From positions 825,587-889,586 of the forward strand of contig NZ_MTQO01000052.1 in assembly GCF_001984155.1 (NCBI RefSeq): DNA of 64,000 bases, read 5' to 3'. This document shows, one piece after another, positions 19,858 through 28,491 of this stretch. The DNA comes from Actinosynnema sp. ALI-1.44. GTDB lineage: Bacteria > Actinomycetota > Actinomycetes > Mycobacteriales > Pseudonocardiaceae. Positions within the stretch are counted from its first letter, which is position 1; the number at the start of each line of letters is the position of its first letter. The notes under the pieces are model-generated. The model saw only the letters and a program-made list of their open reading frames with translations, had not been told where the DNA came from and did not search any database. The position numbers were made by a program, and so were the translations under genes.

Positions 19858-20763
19858 TCACCCGTCGGGCAGATCGGGCAGCTCCCGGGGGAACGGGAAC
19901 CCGTAGAACCTGAGCGCGAGTTCGCGAGTGTCTGGCTCGGGCTTGTTGTGCAGCAGGCAGTACCGGGTGAGCAACTCGTCGTACTCGGCCGTGAACCGGG
20001 CCAGGTCAGCCTCGGACAGGTGGAGGACCGCGCGGCTGCCCGTGGCCCACGCCCCGAACTCGGTGCGGTTGCGGACCGCCCACGTCAGCAGCCGCAGCTC
20101 GTTCTGGTACTTCTGCTCCAGGTACGCGGCCATCTGGTCGTCGGTCTCGGCGGGATCAGGCTGCAAGAGGTTCAGCGGTGTCGTACGCCAGCGGCCGTCC
20201 CTGCCCTGGCGGGCGTGCCCGGCCTGGGCGAGTGCGGTCAGCTTCGCGGCCACGTCGTCACCCGGCATGCCCAGCACGGTCGCAAGGGTGTCGGCGCTGG
20301 TGGGGCCGTTGTCGCTGAGGGCACGGGACAGCTCCCGGTACGAACCAGCGTTGTTCATCTCGACGTCCCGCGCGGTCAGCCTGCGCGACGGCATGCCCCC
20401 GTTGAGCAGGACCTTGGCCTGCCACAGCAGAACCACCGCCATCGGCACCTCGGCGCACACCGCCATCACCACGCTCGACCACCGGTCGTGGCTGGACCAG
20501 TCGAACACCACGTCGAACCACGCGTCGCACAACAGCATCGCGGCGGTGGCGGCCAGCACCGGCACGGCGGCCCGCCGCCTGCGCAGGCCCAGCCAGAGGG
20601 CCACGGCGAAGCAGCACAGCAGTGCGATGTCGAACCCGACCCAGGCCAGCCGCCACTCACCGACCCGGTGGTGGTCGGGCAGCACACCGGCCAGGTAGAT
20701 CGTCCACGGCACCAGGCACACGGCGGCCGCGCCAACGATCAGCAACAGGAGGCGTCGGGGCAC
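19858..20763 (-). CDS. Membrane protein with C-terminal winged-helix-like domain
   Basis: A 301-residue protein. The GTG at 20763 puts the first membrane helix right after the start; the open frame extends to 21060, but that part is low-complexity and overlaps the neighbouring gene. Four to five helices occupy about residues 1-125. The C-terminal half looks like an ArsR/MarR-type winged helix (SADTLATVLGMPGDDVAAKLTALAQAG with a GRWRTT wing), followed by a helical segment with Trp/Tyr-rich sequence as in actinobacterial HTH regulators (YLEQKYQNELRLLTWAVRN). This could be a membrane-bound regulator. It lies 62 bases downstream of the epoxide hydrolase gene and may be co-transcribed. Confidence 0.65.
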   Translation of the reverse strand: MPRRLLLLIVGAAAVCLVPWTIYLAGVLPDHHRVGEWRLAWVGFDIALLCCFAVALWLGLRRRRAAVPVLAATAAMLLCDAWFDVVFDWSSHDRWSSVVMAVCAEVPMAVVLLWQAKVLLNGGMPSRRLTARDVEMNNAGSYRELSRALSDNGPTSADTLATVLGMPGDDVAAKLTALAQAGHARQGRDGRWRTTPLNLLQPDPAETDDQMAAYLEQKYQNELRLLTWAVRNRTEFGAWATGSRAVLHLSEADLARFTAEYDELLTRYCLLHNKPEPDTRELALRFYGFPFPRELPDLPDG

Positions 20764-20825
20764 ACCACCACGGTAGGCGCGTGAGCCGCACCTGAGCCAT
20801 GCGGGTTTTCCCTGACCGGGTCGGG

Positions 20826-21986
20826 TCACCGCACCAGCCGGAAGAAGGCGCGCACCTCCCTGGCGAACAGTTCGGGCTGTTCGAAAGCGGCGAAATGCCC
20901 ACCGCGCTCGGGTTCGCCCCAGTACCGGATGTCGGTGTACCTGCGGGCGGCCCAGCGCCGGGACGGGCGCGGGATCTCCTTCGGGAAGACCGAGCACCCC
21001 GCCGGTATGTCCACTGTGTCCAGCATGTCCGCTGTGTCGCCGCTTGACGCGCCGAACCACGCACCGACCTGGCGGAAGCTCTCCCAGTACAGCCGCGCCG
21101 ACGACGTGGCGGTGCCCGTCAGCCAGTAGAGCGTGATGTCGTCGAGCATCTCGTCACGGGTCAGCACGGTCTCCGGGTCACCGCCGCAGTCCGTCCACGA
21201 CCGGAACTTCTCCACGATCCACCCGGCGAGCCCGGCCGGGGAGTCGTTCAGTGCGTAGCCGACGGTCTGCGGCTTGGTGGTCATCTGCTCGTTGTAACCG
21301 GACTCGTGCGCCTCGGCGTGCCGCAGGTCCGCCAAGGCCCGGGATTCGGCCTCGGTGAGGTCGTCGAACGTGGCCGGGTCGGGGCCCGCGATCGGGGGCA
21401 TCAGGTGGATACCCGCCAGGTGCGCGGCGTCCTGCTGCCCCAAGCTGGTGGTGACGCTGGTGCCCCAGTCGCTGCCCATCGCACCGTAGCGCTCGTAGCC
21501 CAGTCGAGCCATCAACCGCGCCCACGCGGCCGCGATCCGTTGCACACCCCACCCGGTCTCGCGCGGGCGGTCGCTGAACCCGTAACCAGGCAGCGACGGG
21601 ATCACCACGTGGAAGGGATCAGCGGAGTCGTCGGTGAGCAGGGGGATGGCCTTCTCGAACTCGAGGAAGGAGCCCGGCCAGCCGTGCGTGAGCACCAACG
21701 GCAGCGCGTCCGCGTGCGGGGAACGAACGTGCACGAAATGGATGCCGACGCCGTCGATCTCGGTCCGGAACTGCGGCAACGCGTTGAGTCTGCGCTCGGT
21801 GGCACGCCAGTCGTAGCTTTTCGCCCAGTAGGCGCAGAAGTCGCGCAGGTACGCCAGCGGCACGCCCTGCGAGTGGTCGGTGACGGTTTCCGCGTCCGGC
21901 CAACGGGTTCGCCGCAGCCGGTCCCGCAGGTCGCCGAGTTCGACCTGCGGGACGTCGATGCGGAACGGGGTGATCTCGTCAGGCAC
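20826..21986 (-). CDS. Epoxide hydrolase, EHN-type alpha/beta hydrolase
   Basis: A 386-residue hydrolase of the microsomal epoxide hydrolase type. The N-terminal EHN domain (about 1-95) reads ITPFRIDVPQVELGDLRDRL, then RWRATERRLN-like sequence. The alpha/beta fold has the oxyanion motif HGWPGS (101-106), nucleophile Asp173 in GSDWGTS, and the catalytic His in RGGHFAAFEQPEL near the C terminus. The GTG at 21986 is chosen because family sequence begins there; the frame continues to 22343, but only as antisense shadow of the thaumatin-like gene. There is no signal peptide, so it is cytosolic. It probably opens epoxides to diols; the natural substrate is unknown. Confidence 0.88.
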   Translation of the reverse strand: MPDEITPFRIDVPQVELGDLRDRLRRTRWPDAETVTDHSQGVPLAYLRDFCAYWAKSYDWRATERRLNALPQFRTEIDGVGIHFVHVRSPHADALPLVLTHGWPGSFLEFEKAIPLLTDDSADPFHVVIPSLPGYGFSDRPRETGWGVQRIAAAWARLMARLGYERYGAMGSDWGTSVTTSLGQQDAAHLAGIHLMPPIAGPDPATFDDLTEAESRALADLRHAEAHESGYNEQMTTKPQTVGYALNDSPAGLAGWIVEKFRSWTDCGGDPETVLTRDEMLDDITLYWLTGTATSSARLYWESFRQVGAWFGASSGDTADMLDTVDIPAGCSVFPKEIPRPSRRWAARRYTDIRYWGEPERGGHFAAFEQPELFAREVRAFFRLVR

Positions 21987-22000
21987 CCCGCCACCGTACG

Positions 22001-22738
22001 CTACCGGCCGCTGTGGAAGGTGACAGTGAACCCGCTGCACTGGCGGCACTGCCGCACCACGCTGTTGCCCGGCTCGGTGTCCTGTTTGGACCACGCGTAG
22101 GCCTTCGGACAGCGGGACTGGATGGCGTTGCTGTACGGGGTCTTGGCGTCCCGGTTGGGGTTCGTGCACAGCATCGGCGTGCCGTCGTCCCAGCGCGTGA
22201 GGTTCGCGGGCGGGCAGTACGGCAACAGGTTCTGCGAACACCCCATCGTCTCGCACTCGGGCGATCCGGGCGGGGCCTTCGGGTCGCGCGGCGCGATCGT
22301 GACGGGCAGGGAGAAGGCGTTGACGTAGCTGACGTTGTACCACGGAGCCAGCGCGTCCTTGCGGTCGAAGTTGAACTCGGCGAGGCTGGCCGGTTGCTCG
22401 CCGGTGCCGCAGCGGTCAGCCCACGGCCCGCAGTCGCCGACCTTGCACCGGAACGTGCTGCCCGATGTGCCTGAGCAGCCCTGCCGGGCGAAGAACTTGC
22501 CGCGCCAGTGGTTCGGCGCGCTCGACTCAGGGATGGTGACCGTCGCCGACTGGCCGTTCTGCAGGACGGGCAGCCTGGCGAAGTTCACCGAGCCGTCGGC
22601 GTTGACACCGCTGCCCACCCAGATCGTCTGGCCGGACTTGTTGACGAACGTGACCGTGTGATCCGCCGCGGACACGGCAGGTGCCGCTGTCACCACGACG
22701 GCGATCAGCGCCATCACCGCGGACAGGATCTTGCGCAT
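22001..22738 (-). CDS. Secreted thaumatin-like protein
   Basis: A 245-residue exported protein. The ATG at 22738 follows AGGAGGAG, and residues 1-24 form a signal peptide (cleavage after VSAA). The mature part matches the thaumatin/PR-5 fold: HTVTFVNKSGQTIWVGSG at the N-terminal strand, RCKVGDCG, then LAEFNFDRKDALAPWYNVSYVNAF (here noted as LAEFNF and WYNVSYVNAF), and many cysteines in the YCPPANLTRW and RQCRQC regions for disulfides. The acidic cleft residues of antifungal PR-5 proteins appear conserved by eye. It is the second gene after a GH128 glucanase gene, 26 bases apart, so both are likely made together against beta-1,3-glucan. Confidence 0.85.
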   Translation of the reverse strand: MRKILSAVMALIAVVVTAAPAVSAADHTVTFVNKSGQTIWVGSGVNADGSVNFARLPVLQNGQSATVTIPESSAPNHWRGKFFARQGCSGTSGSTFRCKVGDCGPWADRCGTGEQPASLAEFNFDRKDALAPWYNVSYVNAFSLPVTIAPRDPKAPPGSPECETMGCSQNLLPYCPPANLTRWDDGTPMLCTNPNRDAKTPYSNAIQSRCPKAYAWSKQDTEPGNSVVRQCRQCSGFTVTFHSGR

Positions 22739-22764
22739 TTCTCCTCCTCTGGCGCGAAGGGCGA

Positions 22765-23568
22765 CTACGCCGCCGCGCGGTACGCGGCGCCTGACTGGTT
22801 GGCGGTCGCGCCGGTGTACAGGCCGGTGGGACTGGTACCAGTCGACAACGTGAACCAGGCGTACCGCTCCACGAACGACAGGCCTTGCATCATGCTCGTG
22901 GAGTTGCGGATGAAGTCCGACTGCTGCGCCTGGTTCGGGTATCGCGGTGCGGGGCCGGTGAAGTCGATGAGCCCGTACTCGGTGACCCAGATCGGTTTGC
23001 GGTACCGGTTGTACACGGCCTGGATGTACCCCTTGAGGTGCCCAGTCGCCGCGGCGGAGAAGTCGCTGCCGTACCAGTGCAACGGGATGAAGTCGACACG
23101 GTGGCCACGAGCCGCCGCGCCGCTCATGAACCGGTCGAGCCACCCACCGGCTTTGTCGCCGCCGAACGCGACCGCGGGCGCGCCCAGCCGCATCCCTGTC
23201 CGCTGCAGCCGTGGCCACAGCTCGAGCGCCCGTTCCACGGACATGTTGGCCTGACCTGCCATGTCGGGCTCGTTGAACCCGAGCAAGGTGGTGCCGAGAG
23301 CTTTGGCCTGGTTCAACTCGGCGTCGGTGACCGAGCCGGGGCCCCAGATCATCGGCACGAACTCCACCCCGCCGGGCGCGCTGATGCCCTGCTTGCCGGA
23401 CGCCCATGTGTAGTACCAGCCCACCCGCGAATCCGCGAGCGCACTGGTGACACCGGAGAAGTTCGCCGCGCTGACGCCCTTCTTCGTCGCCTGGACGGCT
23501 GCCGCCGGGTCCACCGCGAGCGAGGACACGAGCAGCAAGAGCACGACCAAGTAGCGCAGTGATCGCAT
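22765..23568 (-). CDS. Secreted GH128-type endo-beta-1,3-glucanase
   Basis: A 267-residue glycosidase of the Asl1-like/GH128 type. Two ATGs are in frame (23574 and 23568). The second is preferred because AGGAG lies seven bases before it but abuts the first. A signal peptide covers about residues 1-24. Catalytic landmarks are LGFNEPDM (acid/base Glu about residue 100) and IWVTEYGL (nucleophile Glu about 197), with the ligand-pocket stretch FIPLHWYG between them. The length is that of a single catalytic domain without a binding module. The operon partner is a thaumatin-like protein. A 12-bp perfect palindrome 114 bases upstream suggests LacI-type control by a glucan-derived sugar. Confidence 0.88.
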   Translation of the reverse strand: MRSLRYLVVLLLLVSSLAVDPAAAVQATKKGVSAANFSGVTSALADSRVGWYYTWASGKQGISAPGGVEFVPMIWGPGSVTDAELNQAKALGTTLLGFNEPDMAGQANMSVERALELWPRLQRTGMRLGAPAVAFGGDKAGGWLDRFMSGAAARGHRVDFIPLHWYGSDFSAAATGHLKGYIQAVYNRYRKPIWVTEYGLIDFTGPAPRYPNQAQQSDFIRNSTSMMQGLSFVERYAWFTLSTGTSPTGLYTGATANQSGAAYRAAA

Positions 23569-23681
23569 GGACATCTCCTAGCCTGCCGCTGGAGCGGTCC
23601 CGGCTATGAGCCGAGTCGGCTTGGCGGCGCAGGTCCGTGGTATTCGCCAGCTGACTCCGGCGTCGGAAGCTCGAACAACGA

Positions 23682-23693
23682 GAGAGCGCTCTC
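23682..23693. promoter_or_regulatory. LacI-type operator candidate upstream of the glucanase
   Basis: Perfect palindrome GAGAGCGCTCTC. It shares the GAGCGCTC core with CebR/CelR-type boxes that control cellulase and glucanase genes in actinomycetes. It lies 114 bases upstream of the glucanase ATG. Confidence 0.55.
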
Positions 23694-23760
23694 ATCACCA
23701 GGTTACGGTTCACAGCGCCGCGCCGTCAACGCTTGGAGCGTCAGGGAACTCCTAGGACGT

Positions 23761-25170
23761 CTACGAGGTGAAGATCGGGGCGAAAGCAGTCCGGATGTCG
23801 GCGTCGGAAGGTTCGACGTACTTGTCCGACAGGACGCTCCCCTCGAAGCCGGTGATCAACTGCGGACACGTCGCACCGCCGACCTCCACCCTGGTGTCGA
23901 TCACGACGTTGCCGGTGCGCAACTCGTAGGCCTTCACCGTGAAGGCCATCTTGTTGAACGTCACGTTCTGGATCCGGCTGTCCGACAGGCTCCGGTACCG
24001 ACAGGTCCGAACCGCCGCGCCGAACTCCTTGGCTCCGATGCAGACGACCATCACGGCCTGCGTGTTGTCCGCTTTCCACTCGGCGGGCAGCTTCTCGATC
24101 TGGGGCGTCGCGGACTTGTCGGGGTGGTGGACGACCGCGCGGTTCGTGGTTCCCTTCGCGTACGGGGCCGCGCCGCTGTAGGTCGCCGGAGTCGTGCAGT
24201 AGTTGCTGCCCAGTGTGGCGAGACGGCTCAGCTCAAGTTGTCGCGTGGCTTGCGTGACGCCTTCCTGCGCCTTGGCCGCGAGCGCATGGCCGGGATACTG
24301 GTCCAGGAGTTGCTGGTAACGGCCCTTGGCTCCGTTCCAGTCCGCGGCCGCCGCCATCTTCTCCGCACACCCGGCCAGTGCCGCCGGAGCGATCTTCGGC
24401 ACGACGTCGGCGGACCGGTCGAGGAGGTTCCTGCTTGCCGGTCGCTTGCGCAGCCAGTCGGTGAGTTCCGCGAGATCGCAGGGTGCACGGCCGGACAGGC
24501 TGCCGAGAAAGCCGTCGAGCACGGTACCGACCATCTTGTCGTGCCCGGGGAGATCCGTGAGCACGGCAGCGAGTTCGTGGTAGCTCGACCGCAGGCCATC
24601 GGGGTCGCGCCGCGACGCCGCGATCTCGAGCGTCTCCTTGGTCTTCGCCAGACGGTCACACGCCTGCGCGGTGCGTTCGCTGCGCACCGTCATCGGGCCG
24701 TCCACAATGGTGTGACCGAGCCAGATCCTGTCCAAAGCGGAGCGCGCCTTCCCGCAGTCCCCGCCGTCACGCGCCTCGACGATGCTGTCCTCGACACGAG
24801 CCGCGTCGAACCGCACGTACCCGACAGCCGCCACCACCGGAACCGCCATGAGCAGCGCTAGCAGCCTCGGCCGCCGCACAGCCGCCGCTCGGGACGGTTT
24901 GCCCGCGAGATACCACCCGTGTGCGATGAGAGCAGCCCACCACACAAGGAAGAGAACCTCGAACCACACACCCGGAACCACAGTCCCGAGCAGCACCACC
25001 AGGCCGATGGTGACCAGCGCCGTGGCAACCGCCCAAGCCCGCCTGCCCAGCATCAGATAGCCGACACCGAGCAGCGAGGCGTTGCCGATGGCCACCGCCG
25101 GCCGATCGTGCCGTACGTGCCGCACCGGCTCCGGCTCAGGCAACTGGTAGTACATGCGTGCCATCTTCAC
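23761..25170 (-). CDS. Membrane protein with large helical extracytoplasmic part
   Basis: A 469-residue protein. After a short proline-rich N-terminus there are three or four membrane helices (about residues 28-60, 62-85 and 105-122). The remainder is probably outside the membrane. Residues about 130-320 are helical with TPR-like spacing (KARSALDRIWLG, GAKGRYQQLLDQYPGHALAAKAQEG), and the C-terminal domain has several cysteines (NYCTT, VVCIG, RTCRY, ATCPQ). No enzyme motif is visible. The start may be the GTG at 25170 or the ATG at 25164. It lies 83 bases downstream of the VWA-domain gene and may share its transcript. Function unknown. Confidence 0.7.
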   Translation of the reverse strand: MKMARMYYQLPEPEPVRHVRHDRPAVAIGNASLLGVGYLMLGRRAWAVATALVTIGLVVLLGTVVPGVWFEVLFLVWWAALIAHGWYLAGKPSRAAAVRRPRLLALLMAVPVVAAVGYVRFDAARVEDSIVEARDGGDCGKARSALDRIWLGHTIVDGPMTVRSERTAQACDRLAKTKETLEIAASRRDPDGLRSSYHELAAVLTDLPGHDKMVGTVLDGFLGSLSGRAPCDLAELTDWLRKRPASRNLLDRSADVVPKIAPAALAGCAEKMAAAADWNGAKGRYQQLLDQYPGHALAAKAQEGVTQATRQLELSRLATLGSNYCTTPATYSGAAPYAKGTTNRAVVHHPDKSATPQIEKLPAEWKADNTQAVMVVCIGAKEFGAAVRTCRYRSLSDSRIQNVTFNKMAFTVKAYELRTGNVVIDTRVEVGGATCPQLITGFEGSVLSDKYVEPSDADIRTAFAPIFTS

Positions 25171-25253
25171 GCGCCACGCCGGGAGCGGTCCCGGGGTGTC
25201 CCGGTGCCGTGGGGCGGCACCGGGACGACTCGGCGGTGACTACGGGTTTTCGG

Positions 25254-27356
25254 CTAGAAACCCATCCGGCAGCCTGCCACGATGATCTCCTGCCCCAGCA
25301 AGGTGACCACACGCACGGCGTACTGCGCGTACTGGCCGTTCGGGCCGGTCACCGACTGGTTGAGGTGGACCGTCGCCACACCGGGGATGCCGATGGTCGC
25401 GGGCTGCGTTCCGATCGGCTGACCGTTCAGCGTGCCAACCCGCGACGAGCCGGACAACCCCTGTTCGTTGGCGATGCAGCTGGTTTCCAGGTCCGACAAC
25501 GTGATCACGCCACTCAACAGGCTGGCACTGGACACATTGGCCGACGCGTCCGTGCGGCCGGTGTCGCTGTCCATAGTGCACTCGGCGTGCAGCGCCTGCA
25601 CGGAAGCCAGGCCGGGTACGGTCAGCGACGCCGTGGTCTTGTTCGAGTTCGGCGGGCATTGCGCGTGCGGTGTCTTGGCCACGGTGATCAGGCCGTTGGC
25701 GCTCAGCGACCAGGCCTCGGCCCGTACGTACGAGACGATCTTCACGATCGCCGTGGCCTTGCCGCCGTCGTCATCGGTGATCGTCACGAGCACGTTGTGC
25801 GCTCCGACACCGGTGTAGGTGTGTGACGCGGTGCATGTGCCCGACCCTGCGCCCTGTGCGACCGTTCCGTTGACGACTGGGGTGCCATCGGCGAAGTCGA
25901 CCGTGCAGGTGTGCGTGTCGTGCGTGGCGATGTCGGTGAACGGCGCGGTGACGCCGATCGGGGTGCCGCGCACGACCTGGGTGCCGTTGGTGGGCGAGGA
26001 GATGCTCACGTTCGGCGCCACGTTGGTCAGCGTCAGCGTCGTGGTCTTGACGACGTCAGGGTGCAGTGTGTCGTTGGCGCTCAGCCGCAAGGTCCACACG
26101 CCGTCGTCGTTGCACGTCACCGTGGTGTTCAACGCTGCCGCGTTGCCGAACGTACAGGTCGTGCCTTGATCCACATCGGACAGCGGGGTCGCGCTCCAGT
26201 TCGTCGTCAGGCTCGGGCCGTCCGGGTCCGACACCTGTCCGGCCAGTGCGACAGGCGTGCCTTCCTGGCCCGCGTACGGTCCGCCGATGGTCACCACCGG
26301 CGGGTCGTTCACCCGGACGTTCGTGCACTCGGTGACCTGCCCCGCGCCACCGCCGTCGGTCCCGTGTGCTGTCACGCACAGCTTGTGCAGCCCGGAGGTG
26401 AGCGTGCCCGTGTTCACGGTGTAGTTCACCTGGGCCGGGCCGGTCTGCGGCAGCCCGGGTGTGATGTTGGTGATCGGCGTCGCGGGCCCGTTGTCGACCG
26501 ACAGGGTCAAGTTGACCAGTTTGGACGCGATGATGCCCGGTACGACGTCAGGCAGGTTGGCCGGGTCGGGAACGGCTGTGCAGGTGCCGCCGGTGAGATC
26601 GGCGATCGCCTGCAGGCTGGCGTTGTAGTTGCCGAAGTTGCAGCTGGCACCGCCGCCGACGGCGAAGGTGAAGTACGTGGTGTCGTCGGGTACCGCGCCC
26701 GCCGGGCCGGTCACGTCGTTGCTCTGCGCCCCGTCCGACAGGAACATGACGATCTTGCGCGCCTCGGTCTGCGCAGTGGTCACCGTGTTCGCCGCGTTGA
26801 TCCCGGCGACGAAGTTCGTGCCGGTGCCGACACTGCGCCCGGTGAACTGGTTGAGCCCGCCGATGACCGCGGAGTTGAGCACCTCGTCGATGTCACGTGT
26901 GCCGTTGCCGTTGTCATCCGTCGTCGGCGTGGTGAGCAACTGCTCGCCACCCGCGGGCCGGACGTCCGCCGGAGCGCTGTTGGAGGCGAACACCGCCGCC
27001 CCGACCGTGCCGACAACAGTGTTCGGCGCGGCTGCCTTGTTGTTCAACGCTTTCCCGGCGGCGATCTCACACGCCAGGATGTTCGTGTTGCTGCACGCAC
27101 CGGCGGTACTGCCGGACACGTCGAGCACGTACGTCAACGCGGTGTCCTTCACCGCGACACCGGTACCGATCGAGGCCGTGCCGGTGACGGTCACCGGACC
27201 CTGTGGAACGACAGTGTTGTTCGCCGGACTGGCAATGGTGACAGCGATACTGGTCCCGCCAGGCAGGTTGCCGTCGGCGGCGTACGCCGCCTGCCCGGCC
27301 GCGACAACGGCCACAAGCGCCAAGACGCCGGTGACGAACAGCGGTTTTGTTCTCAC
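25254..27356 (-). CDS. Secreted VWA/PKD-domain surface protein
   Basis: A 700-residue exported protein. The GTG at 27356 has GAGGGGAAG eight bases upstream. A signal peptide covers 1-27 (cleavage near AYAADG). A von Willebrand A domain (about 75-270) has the MIDAS motif DVSGS and the later acidic loop MFLSDGAQS. Two PKD/Ig-like beta domains follow (about 340-440 with GGPYAGQEGTPVALAG, and 450-550 with TITDDDGGKATA). The C-terminal part (about 555-700) resembles a choice-of-anchor beta-sandwich domain (AEAWSLSANGLITVAKTPHA). There is no LPXTG or membrane anchor, so it is released or loosely held at the surface. Adhesion is the likely role. Confidence 0.85.
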   Translation of the reverse strand: MRTKPLFVTGVLALVAVVAAGQAAYAADGNLPGGTSIAVTIASPANNTVVPQGPVTVTGTASIGTGVAVKDTALTYVLDVSGSTAGACSNTNILACEIAAGKALNNKAAAPNTVVGTVGAAVFASNSAPADVRPAGGEQLLTTPTTDDNGNGTRDIDEVLNSAVIGGLNQFTGRSVGTGTNFVAGINAANTVTTAQTEARKIVMFLSDGAQSNDVTGPAGAVPDDTTYFTFAVGGGASCNFGNYNASLQAIADLTGGTCTAVPDPANLPDVVPGIIASKLVNLTLSVDNGPATPITNITPGLPQTGPAQVNYTVNTGTLTSGLHKLCVTAHGTDGGGAGQVTECTNVRVNDPPVVTIGGPYAGQEGTPVALAGQVSDPDGPSLTTNWSATPLSDVDQGTTCTFGNAAALNTTVTCNDDGVWTLRLSANDTLHPDVVKTTTLTLTNVAPNVSISSPTNGTQVVRGTPIGVTAPFTDIATHDTHTCTVDFADGTPVVNGTVAQGAGSGTCTASHTYTGVGAHNVLVTITDDDGGKATAIVKIVSYVRAEAWSLSANGLITVAKTPHAQCPPNSNKTTASLTVPGLASVQALHAECTMDSDTGRTDASANVSSASLLSGVITLSDLETSCIANEQGLSGSSRVGTLNGQPIGTQPATIGIPGVATVHLNQSVTGPNGQYAQYAVRVVTLLGQEIIVAGCRMGF

Positions 27357-27624
27357 GTAACAACTTCCCCTCGACGAGGTTACTTGCCAAAGGGAACATC
27401 GGCCGCCCGGTGAACCGGTTACTACGCCACATCAGTGAGTGACGTTTGCCATGCACACCGGGAAATCAGAGGTCACCACCGTTTTCCGGGCCCGCCGGGG
27501 CCTTCGGTGATCATCGGTTTTCGCTCGAACAGCTCAGTGACCCGCACCAACCGGCCTGTCCCGATCGGGCCCGCACTGGGCCACTGGAGTTTCCCTGCTC
27601 GACGAACAACCACTCGCAGTAGCT

Positions 27625-28428
27625 TCACCGGTCACCGACGCAGATCGAGTACCCCTTCGGATCGCGCCACGGTCCGCCGTTCCGCTCGAACCAGGAACTG
27701 ATCCGTGTCGTGAGGGAACGAATCACGGCGTCACGCTCCGGCGCATCGGGCCGCATGCCGCACATCGACGTCACCGCGCCCGCGAAACGCAGCAACTGGG
27801 CCGGTTCGTGAAAGACCAAGCTGTTGTCGACCCGGCGCACACGCACCCGGCGGAACACCGCACCCATCAAGTCCGGCAAGTTGTCCGAATGGACGCTGTT
27901 GACCGCCCGCACACCCGGGTCGGCCACGTGCCGCTCGACTTCCTCCCGCACCATACCCATCACCCCGGGAACCACGTCAGCGTGGTTGACAACCACCACC
28001 GTGACCCCGCCATCACGTGACACTCGCCGGAATTCCCGCAACGCGGCAGACGGATCGCTCACGTGGTAGAGCATGTACCGCGCACAGACACGATCGAACG
28101 CATCATCCGGCAGCGGCAAGTCCGTCGCGGAGCCGAGCCGGGCGTCGACGCCGGGGTGCCCGCGCAGATCCGCCACCGCCGACTCGGAGGTGTCCACGCC
28201 CACCAGTCGACCGGAGTGGCCAGCAGCGTGCAGGTTCTTGAGGAAGTCACCCGTTCCGAAGCCGACATCGAGCACGTCGTGCCGCGCCAGCAGATCACTC
28301 TCGGCGCGGACGTTCACCTCGACGTCGTCCGGGAACTCGCTGTGCTCGCGGTGCGCCCACATCCGAATTCGCAGCGCGGACAGGCTGGTGTACTCGGCTT
28401 CGACCGCCTCGGCCAGTTCGTCGTTCAC
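27625..28428 (-). CDS. Class I SAM-dependent methyltransferase
   Basis: A 267-residue methyltransferase with the Rossmann motif I VLDVGFGTGDFLKNL, an acidic residue after beta-2 (VGVDTSESAV), motif II-like GSATDLPLPDDAFDRV and the post-motif ARYMLYHVSDP. The C-terminal part shows no specific substrate signature. The GTG at 28428 has GGGGAG upstream. It follows an XRE-type regulator gene on the same strand by 63 bases, so regulator and enzyme are likely co-transcribed. The acceptor is unknown: small molecule or antibiotic-like modification is typical of this subgroup, but nothing ties it to the PKS cluster 10 kb away. Confidence 0.85.
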   Translation of the reverse strand: MNDELAEAVEAEYTSLSALRIRMWAHREHSEFPDDVEVNVRAESDLLARHDVLDVGFGTGDFLKNLHAAGHSGRLVGVDTSESAVADLRGHPGVDARLGSATDLPLPDDAFDRVCARYMLYHVSDPSAALREFRRVSRDGGVTVVVVNHADVVPGVMGMVREEVERHVADPGVRAVNSVHSDNLPDLMGAVFRRVRVRRVDNSLVFHEPAQLLRFAGAVTSMCGMRPDAPERDAVIRSLTTRISSWFERNGGPWRDPKGYSICVGDR

Positions 28429-28491
28429 GAGTGACTCCCCAAGCCGGTTCCTGTTACTCCTTTGTACCCGAATCAGGTCAGACAGACTCGG

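Noticed and set aside
27625..28428. Methyltransferase as the missing O-methyltransferase of the methoxymalonyl pathway
   Set aside because: It lies about 16 kb from the extender cassette and beyond the exporter operon, is coupled to an XRE regulator, and shows no FkbG-like signature that I could recognise.
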